A stretch of 64,000 nucleotides of DNA from an uncultured Rubripirellula sp. (GTDB lineage Bacteria > Planctomycetota > Planctomycetia > Pirellulales > Pirellulaceae). The notes under the pieces were generated by a model that was given only the letters and a program-made list of their open reading frames with translations, ran no database searches and was not told where the DNA came from. Where the stretch lies: the NCBI GenBank assembly GCA_938075415.1, contig CALJHC010000003.1:620001-684000 (forward strand), read 5' to 3'. Below are positions 39,100 through 47,580 of this stretch, piece after piece (the first letter of the stretch is position 1; the number at the start of each line of letters is the position of its first letter). The position numbers and the translations under genes are program-made.

Positions 39100-40257
39100 A
39101 TGAATCGTAAGCTGACTTCGGAAGATGCCGTAATTGTGGGGGGAGGTGTCATCGGCCTGAGCATCGCCTGGCAACTCGCCAAGGAAGGATGGAAGGTGAC
39201 GATTCTCGAGAGAGACGACATCGGGCAAGGCACCTCTTGGGCAGGAGCTGGAATTCTACCACCCGCAAATTTTTCAGCAGCATCGGACCCGATTGATCGA
39301 CTACGTGGACTTAGCCATAAACTCTTTCCCACTTGGTCTTCTGAACTTAAAGCGACAACAGGCTTGGACCCAGGATTGCGTCGGTGTGGTGGGTGGTATC
39401 TTGCAGAAAGTCTCGGAGAACTTGCATCGTTAGTCGGAATGGCTGACTATTGGGCTCATCTTGATATTGAATCAGAACGTCTACCTATGCGTGAATTGGT
39501 AAAACATGAACCCGCGTTATCCTCTTGGGCAAAGCAAAAAACTTCTATCGGAGCATGGTGGGTTCCTGACGAGTATCAACTATGCCCTCCACTCTACCTA
39601 CGTTGCCTGCAAACCGCGTGTGAAGAAGCGGGTGTTTTGATTCGGACGCAGTGTGAACTGGAAGGTGTTCGCGCGCAATCCGATATGACCTGTGTCCGGT
39701 TCGACGGACGTTGGCATGATTGCTCTCGGGTCGTCCTTTGTGGCGGCGCATGGCTGAATCAATTCACTGAACCACTAGGACTTTCACACAGCGTTATTCC
39801 CGTGAGAGGACAAATGCTCTTACTTAAAACGGTTACTCCAATCTCTCGACGAATCATTAACCTCGGAAATCGCTATCTCGTTTGCCGGGAAGATGGTCAC
39901 ATTCTGATTGGGTCCTGCGAAGAAGAGGTTGGGTATCAACTTGGGACGACTGATGAGATGATTTCCGAGTTAAGAAGCTTTGCCAACTCTCTAATCCCCG
40001 CGTTAGCCGATGCCGAGCATAAACGCAGTTGGTCTGGGCTGCGGCCGATGACCTATGACGGCTTCCCGATGATTGGCAGAGTTCCCGGCACTAACAATGC
40101 GTATGTTGCTGGCGGGCATTTCCGCAGCGGCCTACATCTTTCCACGGGTACGGCATCGGTTCTTTGTGACTTGATGGTTAAGCGAGAACCCGTCATTGAT
40201 CTTGATGCTTTTCGAGTCGGAAAACAAATTAGCCATCGCCAAACGCACCTCGAGTAA
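39100..40257 (+). CDS. thiO: Glycine oxidase ThiO
   Basis: A 385-residue FAD-dependent amine oxidase (DAO fold). The dinucleotide motif VGGGVIGLSIAWQLA, the FAD-site segment ERDDIGQGTSWAGAGIL, and the C-terminal WSGLRPMTYDGFPMIGRVPG and AGGHFRSGLHLSTGTA match ThiO proteins, which oxidise glycine to the imine used for thiazole synthesis in thiamine biosynthesis. No other thiamine gene is nearby, so a general D-amino-acid or glycine oxidase role remains possible. It starts 25 bp after the transferase gene and precedes a short flavoprotein gene. Confidence 0.88.
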   Translation: MNRKLTSEDAVIVGGGVIGLSIAWQLAKEGWKVTILERDDIGQGTSWAGAGILPPANFSAASDPIDRLRGLSHKLFPTWSSELKATTGLDPGLRRCGGWYLAESLGELASLVGMADYWAHLDIESERLPMRELVKHEPALSSWAKQKTSIGAWWVPDEYQLCPPLYLRCLQTACEEAGVLIRTQCELEGVRAQSDMTCVRFDGRWHDCSRVVLCGGAWLNQFTEPLGLSHSVIPVRGQMLLLKTVTPISRRIINLGNRYLVCREDGHILIGSCEEEVGYQLGTTDEMISELRSFANSLIPALADAEHKRSWSGLRPMTYDGFPMIGRVPGTNNAYVAGGHFRSGLHLSTGTASVLCDLMVKREPVIDLDAFRVGKQISHRQTHLE

Positions 40258-40286
40258 CTCCCCCTAACCCTTTCGCGACTTTGAAG

Positions 40287-40964
40287 ATGAATGAGAACCC
40301 AATCCATGACGGACCTTTCACATTGGATCCCCCCGGAACGATCGCTGTGGTCGGTGCCGGACCGCTTGGTATTGAGGCGTCATTGTATGGTCGGTTCCTC
40401 GGTTACAAAGTCACAATTATCGAGAGTAACGAGGTCGGGGGAATTCTAAATCAAGATCCAACTCTTCCGTTACCGATGCTTCCAGACCGCTGTTTATCCA
40501 ATCTAGCCCTTCAAGCGATACGGACACAGAAGCAGGAAGAATCCGAGGAAATCCTGCCGCTAACACTCGGTGACTGGGTTAACCGTTATCTGATTCCGCT
40601 AACACAAACGGACCTACTTCGTGAATGCCTTGAGTTGCAAAAACAAGTCACAAAAATTGAATCCACCCTTGTTGATGATAAGGATGCGGGTGAAGAGATT
40701 CCACCAGACTTTCGCCTTACCCTCTCCGCCAGCAGCGGGGAAACCGAGCACCTGGTGACCGAAGCTGTCATCGTCGCCACCGGAATCGACATGGAGATTG
40801 ATGTGACGATACCCATGGATACTCCCTACCTTTTCAGAATTGGGTCGAAAAGAGACGATGACTGGGAATCAGGTCTTTGGAGCGGATTCAAAGAAATTGT
40901 CAAAATTTATGCCGCACTCGGTGGCCGTGACGACCTGGATCTATATCGCCCAAAACGTCACTGA
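40287..40964 (+). CDS. Short FAD/NAD(P)-binding Rossmann protein
   Basis: A 225-residue protein with one clear Rossmann motif at its start (VVGAGPLGIEASLYGRFLGYKVTIIE is split here only by description: GAGPLG is the core) and an ATG-type segment VIVATGID at about residue 170. The middle has PMLPDRCLSNLA and RYLIPLTQTDLL; the end reads ALGGRDDLDLYR. Pyridine-nucleotide-disulfide-type oxidoreductases are usually 320 residues or more, so this looks internally shortened, with the second nucleotide-binding domain largely missing. Start at ATG 40287 rather than the TTG two codons earlier. It is the last gene of the thiO row. Confidence 0.75.
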   Translation: MNENPIHDGPFTLDPPGTIAVVGAGPLGIEASLYGRFLGYKVTIIESNEVGGILNQDPTLPLPMLPDRCLSNLALQAIRTQKQEESEEILPLTLGDWVNRYLIPLTQTDLLRECLELQKQVTKIESTLVDDKDAGEEIPPDFRLTLSASSGETEHLVTEAVIVATGIDMEIDVTIPMDTPYLFRIGSKRDDDWESGLWSGFKEIVKIYAALGGRDDLDLYRPKRH

Positions 40965-41604
40965 GTTCAGAATTGAATCGCGATCCAATCAATAAAGTGG
41001 ATCGGAGTCAGAATCAAATGGTATTGCGGTTTCGGCATCGATAAAACACTTCGGACTTTAACTATCAAATAGAGCGTCCCAGATTTCTCGCTCGAAAATT
41101 GAATCGATACGCTGAAGCTTGGAACACTCTGCAAAAAATGCATCAACCCTATTGAAACTCCTTTTCACTCGATCGAACAACAGCTCAAAGAATGACAACC
41201 AACACCGTAGAAAGCATGGCTTCTTTTAGATCAGTTGCAAGCATTACCTAGTCATTGAGTAACGCGTTAGCCGTCGGTATCACGGTAAGGATACGCAAAA
41301 CCGATATTACGAATCTCAAGCATCAGGTTTTGGGGTTGTCGCAACCCCTTTTTTTCACGACACCTATCTCAGGGGAACGACGTGTTCCAATCCCAAAAGC
41401 TGAATAGCTGGTAAATCGCTTGTCCAATTGTTAAGAGACAGAACGCATGTCGAGCCCTCGAGATCATGTGAAACAATGCGTGAAACTGTTCCGCGAGGGA
41501 TAATTCAAGTCATCCAGAACGCTCGAACGTTTCCGCGCAGGCTGCCAATAAAGCAACGAATCCACCGCTCAAAACAGACATTTCAGTCAGTCAATTAATT
41601 CGGC
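40965..41604. other. Long gap with a terminator and a possible small ORF
   Basis: About 640 bp. It holds a strong intrinsic terminator at 41332-41355 and, on the minus strand, an open 46-codon frame with TTG start (41058-41198). No function is known for either; see findings. Confidence 0.45.
41332..41355 (+). terminator. Strong rho-independent terminator
   Basis: GGGGTTG-TCG-CAACCCC (7 perfect pairs, 3-nt loop) followed by seven T. It reads on the plus strand and lies 368 bp beyond the nearest upstream plus-strand stop codon, so it ends either a long 3' UTR or an unseen small RNA. Confidence 0.85.
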
Positions 41605-41991
41605 ATGAACGCAATGAACTGCGACGAAATCGAGAATCGACTAGATCAGGCAGAACAATCCCTGGAACAAGCGGTTGCCACGGATCTTTCCTCTGCAGAA
41701 ATGATGAAGCCTTTCCTACTGAGTGAAATCCAGCATCACTCTGATGACCTCTCAAACAAACAAATCAACCCCGCTGATGAAATCGACCTCAATTTGAATA
41801 TCCAGTTTGGAAAAACTGAAATGAGACTTGATGAGGTATTTCAGCTAAGGACAGGATCGTTAATTACCCTTGATGAACACGCTGAGCAGGCGGTGGATAT
41901 CATTGCAAATGGTAAAATGATTGCTCGAGGAGAAGTCCTTGTGATGAATGACCATTTCTGCATACGCGTTACCGAACTCATTGGTGCGTGA
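41605..41991 (+). CDS. fliN: Flagellar motor switch protein FliN
   Basis: A 128-residue protein with a C-terminal SpoA (surface presentation of antigens) domain: LNIQFGKTEMRLDEVFQLRTGSLITLD, followed by DIIANGKMIARGEVLVMNDHFCIRVTEL. FliN forms the lower C-ring of the flagellar switch. The helical N-terminal 50 residues are variable, as is usual. The ATG at 41605 is first in frame. fliO follows 7 bp downstream, but no fliM, fliP, fliQ or fliR is adjacent, so this is a detached two-gene flagellar unit. Confidence 0.92.
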   Translation: MNAMNCDEIENRLDQAEQSLEQAVATDLSSAEMMKPFLLSEIQHHSDDLSNKQINPADEIDLNLNIQFGKTEMRLDEVFQLRTGSLITLDEHAEQAVDIIANGKMIARGEVLVMNDHFCIRVTELIGA

Positions 41992-41998
41992 AAAGAAA

Positions 41999-42703
41999 AT
42001 GTGCGATCTCTCATCTCGATTTAGCAGACTTCCGCTATCGATTAACGGTAAAAACCACCGCTTACTTGTTTCTGTCAACAAACAAGTAACGTCCCTGATC
42101 TTGATCACGATCGGCTTGATCCTGACACAAGCAAAAGTTGCACCATGCCAAACCATCGCCAACCCGCAAGAATCACAAAGCAACACAGAATCCTCGTTGA
42201 TCAAACCCGTCCGATCTGTCACTCAGGCAAGTGGTGATATCCAGTCATCCCAAGACGAGATCGTCGATGCTACTTTCCCCTCGTTAAAGCCTAAGACTCA
42301 GAAATCCACCACTAAGGCTGATCAATCGGACCCGCTTTCCAACCTCACCGCACCAACCATTACCGTCATTACAAGCTTGACGATTGTGTTGGGTCTTTTT
42401 GGTGCGTTCGTATGGATGAGTCGCAAGTTTGGAATAAGCCGGGCAAGTCAAGGCAAACTACCAACAGAAGCTTTTGAAACGCTTGGTAGCTTCCAACTCG
42501 ACTCCCGAACACAAATCCAAGCGATTCGCTTTGGAGAACGAATCCTTCTTCTCTCACTTAGCGGCGGCGTCACAAGCACATTGTGTGAAGTAAGTGATCC
42601 AGAAGAAGTCATAAAGATACTTGCTTTAATCAAAGGCGAATCAAGAAACGAATTTGCAATTGCAATGGAAAACTTTTCGCAAAAACCTTCCAAAAGTCGT
42701 TGA
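41999..42703 (+). CDS. fliO: Flagellar biosynthesis protein FliO-like
   Basis: A 234-residue membrane protein. A hydrophobic N-terminal segment (about residues 30-50) looks like a signal or anchor; a Ser/Gln-rich extracytoplasmic stretch, one transmembrane helix (about 133-152), and a C-terminal FliO-type domain follow (LPTEAFETLGSFQLDSRTQ, then RILLLSLSGGVTSTLCEV). FliO helps assemble the flagellar type III export gate protein FliP. The ATG at 41999 lies 7 bp after the fliN stop and is preferred over an ATG inside fliN at 41948. fliP, the usual next gene, is not present. Confidence 0.82.
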   Translation: MCDLSSRFSRLPLSINGKNHRLLVSVNKQVTSLILITIGLILTQAKVAPCQTIANPQESQSNTESSLIKPVRSVTQASGDIQSSQDEIVDATFPSLKPKTQKSTTKADQSDPLSNLTAPTITVITSLTIVLGLFGAFVWMSRKFGISRASQGKLPTEAFETLGSFQLDSRTQIQAIRFGERILLLSLSGGVTSTLCEVSDPEEVIKILALIKGESRNEFAIAMENFSQKPSKSR

Positions 42704-43171
42704 CTGGATTCTCGCGAAAAAAAGACCTTCCAGTATCGAACCGCTCAACAATTCTTACTCTTGGGATTCCTGATTTCTCAGATAATCTTTGAATTTGAGA
42801 CTGCTGACAATCAAAACCAACCAAGAAGCCGTTGCCCCCTCCTTCGTGATTATCCGTACCAAACGGGAGCAATCGCTTAATCATCTTGAATTGAGGGCCC
42901 ACCGACATGCGATCCACCAGAGCAAAACCATCAATGGAATCCGTTTGTAAGATAATTAAATCTAAACCGATCTGAAGAAAACTGCGCCCTGATGTCTGGA
43001 GCGCAATCATGCTGCGACATTCACCCACCTAGACGAAACCCACCAAAGCTCGGAAAATGCTTGCGATTCCTCTGCGAGGTAGAGTCGTTGAGGTATTCTG
43101 CGTTTCATCTGGCTCTCAACATCAGATGGATAGATTGATCCCTCGGCAATAAGAGCGAGCGTCGTGTCCAA
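42630..43171 (-). pseudogene. Possible frame-disrupted remnant between fliO and the ABC permeases
   Basis: Two minus-strand open frames abut: one from about 43171 to a stop at 43007 (ending RLYLAEESQAFSELWW...), and one open from 43028 through 42630 containing LDLIILQTDSIDGFALVDRM, which loosely recalls a response-regulator receiver core. A single-base shift around 43010-43028 would fuse them into one chain of about 180 residues. The downstream end overlaps fliO antisense and the upstream end overlaps the permease start, so parts must be noncoding. Sequencing error, decay or coincidence are all possible. Confidence 0.3.
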
Positions 43172-44036
43172 CTGCTCCCAATTCACTGCTTCGGAACACG
43201 TCAGATGGAAGCTTTCATCTTGGACAACCATCTTTAGAACTGCTCTGGAGGAGCGACTGGTTTACAGGGGCGATTTTGCGTTAGGAACGCTGATGCGTTT
43301 TTTGCCAATCGTCACTCAGATCTTTCTCTGGCTTGCGGTTTTTGATTCGATTGAAGCCAGTCGTGGAAATAGCACAGCGACTATCGGCGGATTTGGTTTT
43401 AAAGAGATCGTAGCCTACTACCTATTAACCATGGTGGCGCGAGCCTTCTCCAGCATGCCAGGACTAGCGTCCGGCATTGCTAAACAAATTCGCGAAGGAG
43501 AGATCAAACGCTACCTCATCCAGCCAATTGATCTGATTGGTTTTCTATTGATCAATCGCGTGGCCCACAAATTTGCATACTATGTGATTGCGATTGCTCC
43601 ATTCTCATTAGTTTTCTTCATGTGTCGCCACTATTTTGAAAATGGTTGGCCAGATGCGATTACCATAGCCGCGTTTATCCTATCACTTGGCATGGGATTT
43701 CTGATTGGCTTTTTCTTGGAAGCTACAATAGGAATGATTGGATTTTGGTTTTTAGAAGTTTCTTCACTACTGTTCGTTTACATGCTGTTCAGTTTCTTCT
43801 TGTCGGGACACATGTTTCCACTTTCACTACTACCGGACAACATTGAGGTCTTTGTCAATTTTCTACCATTGAAGTACTTGGCCTATTTTCCGGCTGCGAT
43901 TTTCCTAGGGAAAATCCCGAAGGAGGAACTCGCCTTCGAACTAACCGTTGAAGCATGCTGGCTAGTGTTTTTCGTTGTCCTGTGTCGATGGACGTACGCA
44001 CGAGGCGTAAAACGCTATAGTGGATTCGGGGGCTAA
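43164..44036 (+). CDS. ABC-2 type permease (first of a pair)
   Basis: A 290-residue integral membrane protein of the ABC-2/DUF990 permease type, with an amphipathic N-terminal segment (TIFRTALEERLVYRGDFALG) and about six helices. The GTG at 43164 is the only start that retains the conserved N-terminal region. The pair encodes the two membrane halves of an exporter; the ATPase that should accompany them is not adjacent on either side. The second permease follows with a 13-bp gap. The transported substrate is unknown. Confidence 0.85.
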   Translation: MSNCSQFTASEHVRWKLSSWTTIFRTALEERLVYRGDFALGTLMRFLPIVTQIFLWLAVFDSIEASRGNSTATIGGFGFKEIVAYYLLTMVARAFSSMPGLASGIAKQIREGEIKRYLIQPIDLIGFLLINRVAHKFAYYVIAIAPFSLVFFMCRHYFENGWPDAITIAAFILSLGMGFLIGFFLEATIGMIGFWFLEVSSLLFVYMLFSFFLSGHMFPLSLLPDNIEVFVNFLPLKYLAYFPAAIFLGKIPKEELAFELTVEACWLVFFVVLCRWTYARGVKRYSGFGG

Positions 44037-44049
44037 GAAGATAATTCCA

Positions 44050-44913
44050 ATGCAACCCAAAAACGAACGCCCAAATTATGGCAAAGTTTTTCTAACCTTT
44101 GCCAGTAACAGTTTGGTGAGGGACATGACGTTCCGCACCAATTTTGTGTTGCAATGTGTGAGCAGCGTGGGTTGGACGATGATGAATGTTGGCTTTTACC
44201 TCATTCTATTTCAATACACCAATTCGATTGGAGCCGACTCTGGCTGGGACCAAGACAAGTTCTTTCTGTTCTTGGCGACCACATGGTTTATCAACAGTGT
44301 GGTTCAGGCGTTTTTCATGCCAAACGCAGAAGAGTTCAGCGAGCTAATTCGCACCGGTGGCCTGGACTTTGCCTTGTTGAAACCAATTGACACCCAATTC
44401 CTCATCTCTTTTAGGAAAGTTGATTGGAGTTCATTATCGAATTTCCTTGCCGGCTTGGTCATTGCGGGAATCTCACTTTACAATCTGGCCAATCGTGCAA
44501 CAAACCCGATGACTCCCTCAGCGATATCGATCCTGCTGTACATCGTTTTTCTGTTTTGCGGCATCGCCATGATGTACAGCTTGATGATCTGTTTGAGCGC
44601 AACAAGTGTTTGGCTTGGCAGAAACCAGACGCTCTATAACTTCTGGTTCTACATTACAAACTTCAGCCGTTATCCCATGGAAATGTACGACCGGGGCTGG
44701 GGAAAACCGCTTTACGGATTCTTCACGTTTATTATCCCCGTGCTTCTTGTGGTAAATGTTCCAGCAAGATTAATCGCAAAACCGATTGACCCACGAACGC
44801 TTGATGAGCAATTACTGGTGGGCTGGGCATTGGCAGCCACACTGCTGAGCATCTTTGTCAGTCGATGGGTTTTCTATCGTGCCCTCTCCAGTTATCGAAG
44901 CGCCAGTTCTTAA
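44050..44913 (+). CDS. ABC-2 type permease (second of a pair)
   Basis: A 287-residue integral membrane protein with about six helices and the conserved N-terminal block FASNSLVRDMTFRTNFVLQ. It is homologous in plan to the preceding permease, and the two probably form a heterodimeric channel. The ATG at 44050 stands 13 bp after the previous stop; an in-frame earlier codon at 44020 lies within it. No ABC ATPase gene follows: the next gene is on the opposite strand. Confidence 0.85.
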   Translation: MQPKNERPNYGKVFLTFASNSLVRDMTFRTNFVLQCVSSVGWTMMNVGFYLILFQYTNSIGADSGWDQDKFFLFLATTWFINSVVQAFFMPNAEEFSELIRTGGLDFALLKPIDTQFLISFRKVDWSSLSNFLAGLVIAGISLYNLANRATNPMTPSAISILLYIVFLFCGIAMMYSLMICLSATSVWLGRNQTLYNFWFYITNFSRYPMEMYDRGWGKPLYGFFTFIIPVLLVVNVPARLIAKPIDPRTLDEQLLVGWALAATLLSIFVSRWVFYRALSSYRSASS

Positions 44914-45173
44914 GACACATCGTTCATTTGTGAGCGATGCAGTTTATTAAATAGCCCCGATTGAAAAACAGGCTCCTGAATCGAGGCTCGCAGTTTGAGC
45001 GTGATCTCGAATTGAATGTCACCTCGTTGTCCAATGGACTTGTACTTGCAGTGAATCATGTTCCCTGAGCATGTGACAAAGATGACTTGACAAGTTGCCT
45101 CATTGGCTTTGCCAAGAATGCATCCAAAATCTCTACGTGGATCCCAAACCAGCAAGCCAAGTAAGAAAACCAA
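44910..45173 (-). CDS. Possible small hypothetical protein downstream of the symporter
   Basis: An 87-codon frame starting with ATG inside the last 41 bp of the symporter gene in another frame. The C-terminal half reads plausibly as protein (IHCKYKSIGQRGDIQFEITLKLRASIQEP) with no known domain. An overlapping start would fit translational coupling. A chance open frame of this length is not improbable, so support is weak. Confidence 0.3.
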   Translation of the reverse strand: MVFLLGLLVWDPRRDFGCILGKANEATCQVIFVTCSGNMIHCKYKSIGQRGDIQFEITLKLRASIQEPVFQSGLFNKLHRSQMNDVS

Positions 45174-47331
45174 TTACCAAGAAGCAAACCAGACAGCATC
45201 CAAGAAAACCAAGCCAATCCATTCGACTTGGGCGAGTGAATTCCCAATCCGAATTGGGAAAGATTTTCTTACCAGCTGTGCTGTCAGGATTCGCAAAGGC
45301 TGCTTCCAAGTTTTTCTTATCTTGATCTGGATCTGGATCTACCGGTGTATTCATTTTTGCGAAATATCGATCCAGAACCCCCTGGCTTTCACGACGAGTC
45401 ACGTAGCTGAAGGCAATCAGCACAAAGAACGGCGTTAGCAAACGCGAGGGTAGACGCAATGTTTCCAAGGTCGCTTTCGAAACAGTTGAGAGATCCACTC
45501 CCAAGATCGAATAGGCGATGAAGTCCAGGTTCAATGCACCTTTTCCGCGCACGTCACCAATCACTCTCTCGACACGCACTTGGACTCCATCAATTTCATT
45601 TTCCGAAACGAGTTCAAATCTTGGTGGCCCCAACGACCCGCCACTCTCACTAATTGCCTCAACACCGTTTCTCCAAAAAATGGCAACGCCACCGGATCGC
45701 AAAGAAATTTCGATCGGCTCCCCTAGAATAGCCTCAGGCGGCGACTGACTGAGTAATTTCTGCCGCGCCAAATACTCAGGTGAAGATCGCTGAGATTCGT
45801 CAAATTTCTTATTCAGTGAATCACTCGCCTCAACCCAAGCTTGGTATCTCTCTACATCTGATTTCGTTGCATCCCTGACGAAGGTTTTAGTGATTCGATC
45901 GGTTGTGGTGGCAAGAGTTGAGTGAGATCGCAAATCAGGCCGTACTGTGGGGATCGCTACGGGTAAAACAAAGAAGATTAGCAACGAAACACAAATCGTT
46001 GCCCAAACGGCTCGCGCATTAACACGTCGCCAATACATCCCCACCCAGAACGGCGCCGCGAAGAGTATGGGTAACTCCATTGCCATCTTGAATTGCCCAA
46101 AAACATCTGAATACATCAAAGAAACGATCACTGCACCCATGATGATCAGTAATCCAGTCAGTCTTCCCACAAACACATACTTCTTTTCATCAGCGTTTGG
46201 ATTGATATACGCTGCGTAAACGTTTCGAACGACCAACGCAGAAGTGACAATCATGTACGTGTCGGCTGAACTCATCATGGCGGCTAACAGACAGGCCAAC
46301 ATCAGCCCAACTAGTCCAAGATTCATTGGCCCCAATATCTCTCGTGCAGCTACACCCCAAACCTGATCAGGGTCACCGGCAATTTCCGAACTTCCCGATA
46401 GCAACGCGAGTGCAATGAGGGCGGTAATAGCCCAGCCCACTGTGCATAATCGCTTTAGAAAATTACCAACGACCAATCCAATGCGTGCCTCGTCTTCGGA
46501 CTTCGCAGATCCCCCACCGGTGGCAATAAAGTGAGGCTGAACAACAATTCCCACCATGCCTAATAAGGAAAGCGAAATAATGTACTGAACTGGAAATTCA
46601 CCGCTGCTGGGGCCCGTGAAAAGACTGAAGTGATCCTCTGAAATGCGATCATGCATGATAGAAAACCCCTTCATCATGCTCTCACCACTCTCTGCGGCAA
46701 ATTTCGAGCAAAGCAACCACAAACCATATGGAATCAAGAGTACCGACAAGATGAGAATGAAGATTCCTTGAATCAGATCAGTCCAGTATGCGGCTGTGAG
46801 GCCGCCTAAAACTCCATAGATCATTACGACACCCGCAATCAGGGGTATCAGGGTGTATCGCAGTTCAAGACCAAAAAGGCCTGTCTCAAGCTCAAGTAGT
46901 GGAACAGCAAATTTAGCGATCGCTGAAAACATGGTCGATAAATAAAACATGTAAAAAACAATCGCAAACATCGTGTACGCGACCCCAAGCGGACGAGATT
47001 GATACCGCTCAACAAACCAATCTCCCAAAGTCAAATGCCGCATCCGCCGATACCAAACTGCGGTAATCCAATAAATCGGTGTGACGAACAACCACATCAA
47101 AGCTGACCAAACACCACTTAACCCGCTGGTCCATACCGTTCGTCCCACCTGAACTGGCTCGTGGGCGCCGGTTCCTGCGCCGAAGGCTGCAAAGGTTTGC
47201 ATCACCTTTCCGAACCCTCTTCCCCCCATGAAATAATCTTCCTGATCACGGACGCGACGCATCGCCCACAATCCAATGAGAATCATGATGGCAAAGTAGC
47301 CGCACAAAACGATGTAATCAATAATTTGCAT
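45133..47331 (-). CDS. Sodium:solute symporter with extracytoplasmic insertion
   Basis: A 732-residue SSS-family transporter coupling solute uptake to Na+. It has 13-14 predicted helices with the conserved GGRGFGKVMQTFAAFGAGTG segment near helix 2 and LAAMMSSADTYMIV for sodium binding. Between about residues 480 and 640 (nt 45420-45920) there is a hydrophilic insertion of roughly 130 residues with beta-like character, placed between two late helices and absent from PutP-type members. The C-terminus is a further helix after a charged linker. The ATG at 47331 directly precedes helix 1. The solute is not predictable. Confidence 0.88.
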   Translation of the reverse strand: MQIIDYIVLCGYFAIMILIGLWAMRRVRDQEDYFMGGRGFGKVMQTFAAFGAGTGAHEPVQVGRTVWTSGLSGVWSALMWLFVTPIYWITAVWYRRMRHLTLGDWFVERYQSRPLGVAYTMFAIVFYMFYLSTMFSAIAKFAVPLLELETGLFGLELRYTLIPLIAGVVMIYGVLGGLTAAYWTDLIQGIFILILSVLLIPYGLWLLCSKFAAESGESMMKGFSIMHDRISEDHFSLFTGPSSGEFPVQYIISLSLLGMVGIVVQPHFIATGGGSAKSEDEARIGLVVGNFLKRLCTVGWAITALIALALLSGSSEIAGDPDQVWGVAAREILGPMNLGLVGLMLACLLAAMMSSADTYMIVTSALVVRNVYAAYINPNADEKKYVFVGRLTGLLIIMGAVIVSLMYSDVFGQFKMAMELPILFAAPFWVGMYWRRVNARAVWATICVSLLIFFVLPVAIPTVRPDLRSHSTLATTTDRITKTFVRDATKSDVERYQAWVEASDSLNKKFDESQRSSPEYLARQKLLSQSPPEAILGEPIEISLRSGGVAIFWRNGVEAISESGGSLGPPRFELVSENEIDGVQVRVERVIGDVRGKGALNLDFIAYSILGVDLSTVSKATLETLRLPSRLLTPFFVLIAFSYVTRRESQGVLDRYFAKMNTPVDPDPDQDKKNLEAAFANPDSTAGKKIFPNSDWEFTRPSRMDWLGFLGCCLVCFLVIGFLTWLAGLGST

Positions 47332-47580
47332 GCGTCTTCGACAGTCCGGACTGCCGCTCACACGTGGTATGTGGAAAGATGGAGAGATTGGATGAACCAA
47401 AGCTGGATTTCCTGCACTCAGTTCCCCAAAAGATCCGGCAAGGTTAACCTTTTTAAGGTTCAGAAGCGAGTTTTTTCATTCGACAACAACCCGAACAAGC
47501 TCCGCCCGGTTTCCCAACGTGAACCAAAGAGTGGCTCAACCGCTGCCTTTCTGGACTATCCTACGCCCTAGCGATTCATC

